Under the pieces are notes generated by a model. The model ran no database searches and had not been told where the DNA came from. It saw only the letters and a program-made list of their open reading frames with translations. From Rhizomicrobium sp. (GTDB lineage: Bacteria; Pseudomonadota; Alphaproteobacteria; Micropepsales; Micropepsaceae), in assembly GCA_037200045.1 (NCBI GenBank), contig JBBCHM010000001.1:1364001-1428000 (forward strand): DNA of 64,000 bases. The letters run 5' to 3'. Position numbers and translations under genes: made by a program. Positions 34,834 through 41,643 of this stretch are shown here, one piece after another (the stretch's first letter is position 1; each line of letters opens with the position of its first letter).

Positions 34834-36416
34834 CAGACGGCGGCGCGGATGGACTGCTGGCCGGCCCGTTCGGTATCGATGCGCTCGGCATCGGCCAGCG
34901 TCATGAAGGTGCGCTTGGGCGCGGCGTCGGTCGCGGGATAGTCGGTGCGGTAGTGGCCGCCGCGGCTTTCGTGCCGGGCCAACGCCGCCGCCGTCACCAG
35001 ACGCGCCGCCGAGGTCATGTTGAGCAAAGCGGGCTCGCTGCCGCCGGCACGCTCGACCTGGCCGATCACCGCGAGCGCTTCGCGCAGGCCCGCCGCGTCG
35101 CGCTCCAGGCCGACATGACGCGTCATCGCATCGCGCAGCACATGCGGCGGCGCGGGCGAGGCGAAGCGCTCGGGCGCCGGCGGGTTGCCGCGGCCCGGCT
35201 GCGCCAGAACGGTCGCCGCGATGTCGTCGGCGGCGCGGGCGCCGAACACGATGGCTTCGAGCAGCGAATTGGAGGCGAGCCGGTTGGCGCCGTGCAGGCC
35301 GGTCGCGGCGCACTCGCCCACGACCCACAGGCCGTCGAGCGAGGAGCGGGCGCGCGCGTCGCTGGCGACGCCGCCCATGTGATAGTGCGCGGCCGGCGCG
35401 ACGGGGATCGGCCGCGTCGCCGGATCGATGCCGGCGGCGATGCAGGCGCCGTAGACGGTCGGGAAGCGCTGCGCGAAGCTGGCGCCGATCGCCTTGGTGC
35501 AATCGAGATAGGTCTTGTGGCCGGCGGCGCGCTCGCGATGCAGGGCGCGGGCGACGACATCGCGCGGCGCCAGCTCGGCGTCGGGATGCACGTCGGGCAT
35601 GAAGCGGCGGCCGGTTTCGTCCACCAGGATCGCGCCTTCGCCGCGCAGCGCCTCGGTCGCCAGTGGCGCGGGGTCCTTGCCGATGTCGATGGCGGTCGGA
35701 TGGAACTGGACGAATTCCGGATCGGCGATGATCGCACCAGCGCGCGCCGCCATGCCGAGGCCTTCGCCGCGCGATTCCAGCGGGTTGGTCGTCACGGCAT
35801 AGAGTGCGCCGACGCCGCCGGTCGCGAACACGATGGCTGGGGCGCGGAACAGGACGAGGCGGGTGTGCGGGCCATAGCCGGTACGGGCGAACAGGCCGGT
35901 GACGCGGCCGTCCTCGACCGCCAGTTCGACGGCGTGGAAGCCCTCGCGCAGCGTGATCGACGGCGTCGCCAGCGCGCGCTCGGCGAGCGTGCGCGAGATT
36001 TCCGCGCCGGCGCGGTCGCCTTTGACATGCACGATGCGGTTGCGGGCATGCGCCGCCTCGCGGCCGAGCGCCAGCGTGCCGTCCGCCTTGCGGTCGAACG
36101 GCGCGCCATAGGCGAGCAGGTCCTCGATCCGCTCCGGCGCTTCGCGTGCCACCAGCGCCGCGATGGCGGGGTCGCAGAGGCCGGCGCCGGCCGCCAGCGT
36201 ATCGGCGGCGTGGCTCTGCCAGCTATCGTCGGCGCCCATCGCCGCGGCGATGCCGCCCTGGGCCCAGGCGCTCGAACCGGACAGACCGGGCCGCGTGCCG
36301 GCCAGCACGGTGACGGGAAACGGCGCGAGCTTGAGCGCGGTGAACAATCCGGCGATGCCGGCGCCCAGGATGAGCGCGCCCTTGCAGGCAATGACGCTGT
36401 CGATGTTGTGGGCCAT
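34833..36416 (-). CDS. nadB: L-aspartate oxidase
   Basis: A 527-residue flavoprotein. FAD-binding ALILGAGIAGLFTALKLA is at 14-31, followed by SAWAQGGIAAAMG, RFMPDVHPDAELAPRDVVARA and GRIPVAPAAHYHMGG-type blocks (here RPIPVAPAAHYHMGGVASD). These are typical of the succinate dehydrogenase/fumarate reductase-related L-aspartate oxidases. It oxidises aspartate to iminoaspartate for NadA. The gene begins at ATG 36416, directly abutting the nadA stop. Confidence 0.95.
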   Translation of the reverse strand: MAHNIDSVIACKGALILGAGIAGLFTALKLAPFPVTVLAGTRPGLSGSSAWAQGGIAAAMGADDSWQSHAADTLAAGAGLCDPAIAALVAREAPERIEDLLAYGAPFDRKADGTLALGREAAHARNRIVHVKGDRAGAEISRTLAERALATPSITLREGFHAVELAVEDGRVTGLFARTGYGPHTRLVLFRAPAIVFATGGVGALYAVTTNPLESRGEGLGMAARAGAIIADPEFVQFHPTAIDIGKDPAPLATEALRGEGAILVDETGRRFMPDVHPDAELAPRDVVARALHRERAAGHKTYLDCTKAIGASFAQRFPTVYGACIAAGIDPATRPIPVAPAAHYHMGGVASDARARSSLDGLWVVGECAATGLHGANRLASNSLLEAIVFGARAADDIAATVLAQPGRGNPPAPERFASPAPPHVLRDAMTRHVGLERDAAGLREALAVIGQVERAGGSEPALLNMTSAARLVTAAALARHESRGGHYRTDYPATDAAPKRTFMTLADAERIDTERAGQQSIRAAV

Positions 36417-37448
36417 TTAAGCGGCTTTCTTGACCGGAAGCTTGACCGCCAGCATGCGGTCGATGGCGCGTTTGGCACGGTGCGCGATGACCGGATCGAC
36501 CGTCACCTCGACCGTCATGGTCTGCAGCGCGTGCAGGATCTTGTCGAGCGTGATGCGCTTCATGTGCGGGCACAGATTGCACGGCCGCACGAATTCGATG
36601 TCGGGATATTCCGCCGCGACGTTGTCGCTCATCGAGCATTCGGTGACCATCACCACGCTCTTGGGCCGGTAGCTGCCGACATAGTCGATCAGCGCGGCGG
36701 TCGAGCCGGCGAAGTCGGCTTCGGCGACGACTTCCGGCGGGCATTCGGGATGGGCCAGCACCACGATGCCGGGATGCGCCTTGCGGTAGTCGCGGATCTC
36801 GGCGGCGGTGAAGCGCTCATGCACCTCGCAGGCGCCTTCCCAGGTGATGACCTTCACGCCCGTCAGGTTGGCGACGTTCTGCGCCAGGTACTTGTCGGGG
36901 ATCATGATCACGGTGTCGGTGCCGAATTCGCGGGCGATCTCCTCGACCACCGCGACCGCGTTGGACGAGGTACAGCACACGTCGCTCTCCGCCTTCACGT
37001 CGGCGGAGGTGTTCACATAGGTCACCACCGGCAGGCCGGGATATTTCTGCCTGAGCAGGCGCACATCGGCGCCGGTGATCGAGGCGGCCAGCGAGCAGCC
37101 GGCGCGCGGATCGGGGATGAGCACGGTCTTGTCCGGCGAAAGGATCTTCGAGGTCTCGGCCATGAAATGCACGCCGGCCTGGACGATCACCTTGGCATCG
37201 GTGCGCGCCGCCTCGCGCGCCAGCGCCAGGCTGTCGCCGACGAAGTCGGAGACGCAGTGGAAAATCTCCGGCGTCATGTAATTGTGTCCGAGGATCACCG
37301 CGTTCCGCTCGCGCTTGAGGCGGTTGATCTCCGCGATCACCGGCGCGAACACCGGCCATTCGATTTCCGGAATGACATGGCTGACTTTGCGGTACAGCGG
37401 TTCGGTCGCCCGTGCGACGGCTGCGGTATAGGCCAGTTCGACACCCAT
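36417..37448 (-). CDS. nadA: Quinolinate synthase
   Basis: A 343-residue [4Fe-4S] enzyme recognised by [55 protein letters not shown] and the C-terminal [12 protein letters not shown]; the cluster ligands are cysteines in these blocks. It condenses iminoaspartate with dihydroxyacetone phosphate to quinolinate. ATG 37448 with GGGAGA at good spacing is chosen over an upstream in-frame ATG at 37493, which lies inside the operator palindrome. First gene of nadA-nadB-nadC. Confidence 0.95.
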   Translation of the reverse strand: MGVELAYTAAVARATEPLYRKVSHVIPEIEWPVFAPVIAEINRLKRERNAVILGHNYMTPEIFHCVSDFVGDSLALAREAARTDAKVIVQAGVHFMAETSKILSPDKTVLIPDPRAGCSLAASITGADVRLLRQKYPGLPVVTYVNTSADVKAESDVCCTSSNAVAVVEEIAREFGTDTVIMIPDKYLAQNVANLTGVKVITWEGACEVHERFTAAEIRDYRKAHPGIVVLAHPECPPEVVAEADFAGSTAALIDYVGSYRPKSVVMVTECSMSDNVAAEYPDIEFVRPCNLCPHMKRITLDKILHALQTMTVEVTVDPVIAHRAKRAIDRMLAVKLPVKKAA

Positions 37449-37476
37449 TTTGCGTCTCCCAATTCTGCCGCTATTA

Positions 37477-37493
37477 ATGCTCAACTTGAGCAT
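37477..37493. promoter_or_regulatory. NAD-operon operator 1
   Basis: A perfect 17-bp palindrome, ATGCTCAA-C-TTGAGCAT, lies 29 bp before the nadA start. It shares the form ATGCT-N7-AGCAT with a second site at 37543. Its position suits a repressor blocking the nadA promoter; an NrtR-like regulator is encoded at 39.4-40.4 kb. Confidence 0.7.
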
Positions 37494-37506
37494 ATATGTA
37501 GGGCAA

Positions 37507-37534
37507 AAAGACCGGCCTTCAAGGGCCGGTCTTT
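37507..37534 (-). terminator. Rho-independent terminator/possible leader hairpin
   Basis: An 11-bp perfect stem AAAGACCGGCC / GGCCGGTCTTT with loop TTCAAG, followed on the minus strand by a T-run. It would end transcripts from the genes at 37645-38743. If a nad promoter overlaps operator 2 at 37543, the same hairpin would lie in the nadA leader and could act as an attenuator. Confidence 0.75.
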
Positions 37535-37542
37535 CTTGTCAG

Positions 37543-37563
37543 TTATGCTACATCTGAGCATAA
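37543..37563. promoter_or_regulatory. NAD-operon operator 2
   Basis: A 21-bp near-perfect palindrome with outer arms TTATGCT and AGCATAA around ACATCTG. The half-sites and spacing equal those of operator 1, 50 bp away across the hairpin. Confidence 0.6.
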
Positions 37564-37644
37564 AGCTGTCAAGCGACTTGGAAAAAGCCGGGAATTCCGC
37601 CTTTCCGAGGGGGCGGCGGCCGAACGGAAGCCTGGCATGGGCGG

Positions 37645-38172
37645 CTATGGCGCGGCGGCGGCGACGAACTCGTCCTGGCCCGCGGCTTCCGCCAGCGATC
37701 CGAATTTGAAGTGATCGGTGACCTTGGCGAGCTCGGCCAGCATCTGGGTGGTGTGTCCGGCCGACAGCGCCATCGTGCCGGGCGCGAGCAGGTGCATGGT
37801 CTGGACATGCACCGCGATGGGCGCGCGATCATGCAAGCCGGCACGCAGCAGACCGTCGGCCAGGTCGCACAGGCTGCGCGCGGCGGTGTCTAGCGCGGCA
37901 TAGCCGAACATCCCGGCCAGCGTGACGACCTGGTCGGCGTGCTTGAGGACGGCCGAGATCCGCTCGGCGTCCAGGCCGCGGCCGGCGTCGAAGGCGATCT
38001 CTTCCATCGCGGCGATCGCGGCGCGGATCGCGCCGTCGGCCTCCGCGCGCATCGATTCCAGGCTCCGGGCCGCGGCGTCGACCGCATCGTCGCGCAGCAA
38101 GCCGCCGGGGCGCGCCGCGAGTTCGGCGAGCCTTATGGTGGGGAAGAACACCTTCTTCTTTGCTTTGGCCAT
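37645..38172 (-). CDS. Conserved-looking hypothetical protein, next to a receiver protein
   Basis: A 175-residue, mostly helical soluble protein. It has a basic start (MAKAKKKVFFPTIRLAELAAR) and long amphipathic helices (AARSLESMRAEADGAIRAAIAAMEEIAF, LKHADQVVTLAGMFGYAALDTAARSLCDLADGLL). The helical-bundle look and its position 16 bp downstream of the receiver-like gene suggest a phosphotransfer or signalling partner. No histidine motif can be assigned with confidence and no named family was recognised. Confidence 0.6.
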   Translation of the reverse strand: MAKAKKKVFFPTIRLAELAARPGGLLRDDAVDAAARSLESMRAEADGAIRAAIAAMEEIAFDAGRGLDAERISAVLKHADQVVTLAGMFGYAALDTAARSLCDLADGLLRAGLHDRAPIAVHVQTMHLLAPGTMALSAGHTTQMLAELAKVTDHFKFGSLAEAAGQDEFVAAAAP

Positions 38173-38188
38173 GATCTTGCCGCTCCTT

Positions 38189-38743
38189 TCAGGCCGCGGA
38201 ATTGACGTTCTGCTGTTCGGCGACAGTGTCGTCGTCCGAAGCCTGGTTGTCGGTATCGCGCTTGTAGGTGCCGTCCAGCGGCGGCAGATCCCTAAAACGG
38301 CGATCGGGGCCGGTGAATTCTCCCGCTTCGATGAAGGGCCGCGAATTGCGCGCGATCCAGCTGATGCGGTCGAACAGCGCCGCAGGAGAAAGCGGTTTCT
38401 TGACGACGAGATTGGCGCCCGCGTCGCGCGCCGACGCGACGAGGCGAAGCTGGGTATAGCCGCTCATCACGATCACCGGCACGAAGCGGAAGGGGCTTTT
38501 CTCCTGGCGCCGGATCCAGCGGATGAAGTCGGCGCTCGTCATGTCGGGCAGCGCGCCTTCGACCACGATGAGATCGGCGTAGTGATGGGTGAGGTGATGC
38601 TTGGCCTGCGCGCCGGTCTCGCACACCTTGGGCGAGTCCATGCCGAAGCCGCGAAACATCTGCGCGACGAGCCCACGCGTGAAGTGGTCGCTGTCTATCA
38701 GAATCGTCGTGACACTACGCAGGTTCAGGCGAGATTGTGCCAT
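38189..38743 (-). CDS. Response-regulator receiver protein with Glu at the phospho-acceptor site
   Basis: A 184-residue protein. Residues 10-130 are a CheY-like receiver: acidic pocket D17/D19 (LIDSD), switch Thr/Ser in VIVMSGYT and the Lys of VVKKPLSP are all present. The Asp expected at the end of the third strand is Glu62 (DLIVVEGALPDM). The tail FIEAGEFTGPDRRFRD resembles alphaproteobacterial single-domain regulators, followed by a disordered acidic end. Asp-to-Glu can mimic constant phosphorylation, but that is inference. It has no output domain and is probably co-transcribed with the gene at 37645. Confidence 0.8.
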   Translation of the reverse strand: MAQSRLNLRSVTTILIDSDHFTRGLVAQMFRGFGMDSPKVCETGAQAKHHLTHHYADLIVVEGALPDMTSADFIRWIRRQEKSPFRFVPVIVMSGYTQLRLVASARDAGANLVVKKPLSPAALFDRISWIARNSRPFIEAGEFTGPDRRFRDLPPLDGTYKRDTDNQASDDDTVAEQQNVNSAA

Positions 38744-38871
38744 GCTGAGCCGCCCCGGGGCCGTGATCGCACTTGAAAGCGGGCAGAGCCTAGAGCGGAT
38801 TGGTTAACGACGTGTAAGTACCGGTCGTTGAATTAAGGATGCGTACCCACTTTGGGTAGTAACGAGGCGCA

Positions 38872-39414
38872 TCAGCCTGGCGCCATCGCGGCCAGCTTGA
38901 GCACGGTGTTCCAATTCCGCGCCGTCCCCGGCATGCCCAGATGGCGCGCGAGCACCGCCGGCGTCAGCTTCGACTGACCCATGCCGTCGGGATAGAACAT
39001 GTAGGCCTGCCGCCCGCCGGCGCGCACGACCTCGCGCCCCTTGATGGCCGCCTGGAGCGCCTCGAAGGCCGCCGCCGTCGGCGCCTCGCGCAGGAACAGG
39101 ACATGGACGCGGGCCCCGTCGGCCCTGGCCTCCTTGGCGAAGGGATTTGCCGCGACCAGCGCGGCGAGATCCTTCGGCGTCCGCACATGGATGTCGGAGG
39201 TCAGGCCGAACGCCTTCGCGCACAAGGCTTCGAGCTTCTTTTCCGTCGCGGCGGGCGCCAGCGCGCCGGCGTCGAACACCAGATTGCCGCTTTGCAGGAG
39301 CGTGCGGACGTCCTTGAATCCGGCCTTCTCGACCGCGGCGCGCAGATTGGCCATCGGCAGGACCGCCGTGCCGCCGACATTCACCGCGCGGAGCAGGGCG
39401 ATCTGGACGCTCAT
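38872..39414 (-). CDS. DUF1697 family protein
   Basis: A 180-residue protein matching DUF1697: IALLRAVNVGGTAVLPMANLRAAVEKAGFKDVRTLLQSGNLVF at the N-terminus, then VLFLREAP and the C-terminal ARNWNTVLKLAAM. The molecular function of this family is not established. Its ATG lies 4 bp inside the end of the NrtR-like gene, so it is coupled to that transcript. Confidence 0.85.
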   Translation of the reverse strand: MSVQIALLRAVNVGGTAVLPMANLRAAVEKAGFKDVRTLLQSGNLVFDAGALAPAATEKKLEALCAKAFGLTSDIHVRTPKDLAALVAANPFAKEARADGARVHVLFLREAPTAAAFEALQAAIKGREVVRAGGRQAYMFYPDGMGQSKLTPAVLARHLGMPGTARNWNTVLKLAAMAPG

Positions 39415-40370
39415 GACGCCTTGCGCGCGCCCAGGCGCACGCCGGGGGCGGGACGCTCGCGCAGCACCTCGCGGCGGAAGCGGAACAATTCGGCGGGACG
39501 GCCGCGCGCTTGGCTCGCGAATTTGCCGGTGCCCTCGACAAGGCCCTGGCCCTCCATCAGGCGGCGGAAATTCTGCTTGTGCAGGCGGATGCCGGAGATC
39601 GCCTCGACCGTGCGCTGCAGTTCGAGCAGCGTGAAGCTGGGCGGCATCAGTTCGAACACGACGGGGCGGTATTTCATCTTGCCGCGCAGCCGCGCGATGG
39701 CGGTCGCCAGGATGCGGCGATGGTCGAACATCATGCTGGTGCCCAGCGCCGGCAGGGCCACCGCCGGCTTGCGGCCGTCGCGCATCGCTTCGTGGACAAG
39801 ACCGGCTTCATAGAGAAGCTCATAGCGTTCGAGCACCTTCTCCTCGTCCCAGGCGAGGCCGTCGATGCCGAAGCACAGCCGGATCCGTTCGCGCCGCAGC
39901 TCCGCGATCTCGTTGTTGGCGGCCGCCTTGGCGAACTGCCGCAGCGCCGGGACGATGATGGTATCGATCAGCGCCGGCTTGGCGTCGCGCCAATCCTCCC
40001 AGGGGAAATAGCGATACCAGTCGCTCCATTGCGTGTCGGGGCTCTTGCGCTCGCCGGCCTGGCGCGTCAGCGCGAGATAGCCGACCGACACGACGCGCGC
40101 GCCCTCGTCGGGCTTGGGCAGGTGACGGCCGCGGTCGCCGAAGGTGTAGAGCTGCTCGGCATAGCCGAGTTCGAGCTTGGTCTGCTCGCCGACCCAGCGG
40201 CGCAAGCCGCTGTCCAGCGTGCGGTGGTTCAAGGGATCGAACGGGCCGAAGGGCAGGGCGTCCTCGGCGCCGGGATGCTGCACGACCAGGACGCAGGGCC
40301 GCTCGTCGGCGACCGAAACGATGGCGGCCGACAGGCCGATACTGACGACATGCTCGGCGATCGCGCTCAC
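39411..40370 (-). CDS. NrtR-like regulator: degenerate Nudix domain plus winged helix
   Basis: A 319-residue protein. Residues 8-150 are a Nudix fold whose signature helix reads R58-W-V-G-E-Q instead of REUxEE, so hydrolase activity is unlikely. Residues about 215-300 match the winged-helix domain of NrtR: HRRILATAIARLRGKMKYRP, FELMPPSFTLLELQRTVEAI, HKQNFRRLMEGQGLVE and GRPAELFRF. NrtR proteins sense ADP-ribose and repress NAD-metabolism genes. nadABC and its two operators are 2 kb away, making them the obvious target, unproven. The GTG start overlaps the phosphatase stop (GTGA). Confidence 0.75.
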   Translation of the reverse strand: MSAIAEHVVSIGLSAAIVSVADERPCVLVVQHPGAEDALPFGPFDPLNHRTLDSGLRRWVGEQTKLELGYAEQLYTFGDRGRHLPKPDEGARVVSVGYLALTRQAGERKSPDTQWSDWYRYFPWEDWRDAKPALIDTIIVPALRQFAKAAANNEIAELRRERIRLCFGIDGLAWDEEKVLERYELLYEAGLVHEAMRDGRKPAVALPALGTSMMFDHRRILATAIARLRGKMKYRPVVFELMPPSFTLLELQRTVEAISGIRLHKQNFRRLMEGQGLVEGTGKFASQARGRPAELFRFRREVLRERPAPGVRLGARKAS

Positions 40371-40885
40371 AGGCCCACCAGGGGGAATTCGACCACGTCT
40401 CCTTCCGCGACCATCTTGCCGGCGCCGATGCTCTTGATCGCCTCGACCATGCGGCCCTGGCGGCCGAGCAGCTCGTCGGCATGGCGCACGAGCAGGGCAT
40501 TGGGATAGGCGTGCGGCGCGCGGCTGCGGATCGCCTTGGCGGCATAGAGCTCGCTGCCGCGGCCGAGCCGGTCGCACAGGACGATATAGGTCGCCGCCAT
40601 GGACCGGCTGATCCCGGCCCAGCAATGGACCAGCATCGGGTCCTCCGCCGGCCAGGTGCGGGCGAAAGAGAGCAGCTCCTCGACATGGGTCTGTTCGGGC
40701 GGGGTGTCGCCGGCGGCGGCGTCGACCACGTCGTTCATGCCCAGGCGCAGATGGCGCTCCCGCGGGAAGCCCGCCGGGGTCTCGATCATGTGGTCCGGCG
40801 AGAGCAGCGTCACGATGTGGGACGGCCGGTGAACCCGGATGACGTCCTCGACGGCGGAAAGCGGCGTGACCAGGATGCGGGACAT
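40367..40885 (-). CDS. Protein tyrosine phosphatase-like protein
   Basis: A 172-residue protein with the phosphatase P-loop HCWAGISRS (C88 nucleophile, R94) preceded by a helical/alpha-beta domain. It is of the small bacterial type that loosely resembles dual-specificity phosphatases. LRLGMNDVVDA around D52 may supply the general acid. Substrate unknown. Translational overlap with the NrtR-like regulator ties it to the same control circuit, so a small nucleotide- or NAD-related phosphoester is as possible as a phosphoprotein. Confidence 0.8.
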   Translation of the reverse strand: MSRILVTPLSAVEDVIRVHRPSHIVTLLSPDHMIETPAGFPRERHLRLGMNDVVDAAAGDTPPEQTHVEELLSFARTWPAEDPMLVHCWAGISRSMAATYIVLCDRLGRGSELYAAKAIRSRAPHAYPNALLVRHADELLGRQGRMVEAIKSIGAGKMVAEGDVVEFPLVGL

Positions 40886-40922
40886 GTCCTCTTGCTAGCC
40901 GAGGAAAGCGACAGGAGGAAGG

Positions 40923-41510
40923 CTAAGCTGCCAGCTTCTTGAACCTGTCCAGAAATTGGGCTTGCGCCTCGGCGGTCGGGAGGGGCACCAGCTTGGGGGT
41001 GCGCACCGAGGGCGGCGGCACGACGAAGATCTTGCGGGCGACCTCCAGCTCGAAGCCGGCGAGCTGGGTGGCTTCGAAATAGGCCGCGATCAGGTCGGCC
41101 TTTTTGAAGAGCTTTGTCAGGACCGCCGGAAGCGTCGCCGGCAGCCCGAAGCGCAGGTGAATCGCGCTCTGAAGTTTCAACTCCAAGGCCTTGTAATTCG
41201 TGCCGATTACAACCTTGAACGGCGAAATGAGGTCACCGATAACATACTCCGGCGCGTCGTGCAGGAGGGCCATCAGGCGGGTTTCCCGGGTCAGGCCCGG
41301 CCGAAGCTCGGAGGTGATCCGCTCCACCAGGACGCAATGCTGGGCGACCGAGAAGGCATGCTCGCCCTTGGTCTGGCCGTTCCAGCGCGCGACCCGGGCC
41401 AGGCCATGGGCGATGTCCTCGATCTCCACGTCCACCGGGGACGGGTCGAGCAGGTCCAGGCGGCGGCCGCTCAGCATGCGCTGCCAGGCGCGGGGTTTGT
41501 CCTTGGCCAT
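40923..41510 (-). CDS. HD-domain phosphohydrolase (YfbR-like)
   Basis: A 195-residue protein. HAFSVAQHCVLVERI and LLHDAPEYVIGDLISPFK supply the metal-binding His and His-Asp of an HD hydrolase. YfbR-type relatives are 5'-deoxynucleotidases, although the specific substrate here is not established. It lies 37 bp upstream of the phosphatase gene and points the same way, so it may head an HD, phosphatase, NrtR-like, DUF1697 transcript. Confidence 0.8.
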   Translation of the reverse strand: MAKDKPRAWQRMLSGRRLDLLDPSPVDVEIEDIAHGLARVARWNGQTKGEHAFSVAQHCVLVERITSELRPGLTRETRLMALLHDAPEYVIGDLISPFKVVIGTNYKALELKLQSAIHLRFGLPATLPAVLTKLFKKADLIAAYFEATQLAGFELEVARKIFVVPPPSVRTPKLVPLPTAEAQAQFLDRFKKLAA

Positions 41511-41643
41511 CCGGTTTCCGTCGATTCGAAGGGTGAGGGTTTAACCAAACCGGCCCCCCGGCGCGAGCCTTGCTTTGCTCCCCTGGCAACGAGCCGAAGC
41601 CGTGCCGAAAAGGTGCGGTCCTCTGGCTGCGCGGGGAAGACGG

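Noticed and set aside
34812..37709. 965-codon open frame opposite nadABC
   Set aside because: Antisense to three well-identified genes, Arg/His/Gly-rich, and without any recognisable domain.
38790..38830. TTAA-N7-TAAG resembling a CtrA site upstream of the receiver gene
   Set aside because: Only one half fits TTAA-N7-TTAA; a single imperfect match is expected by chance.
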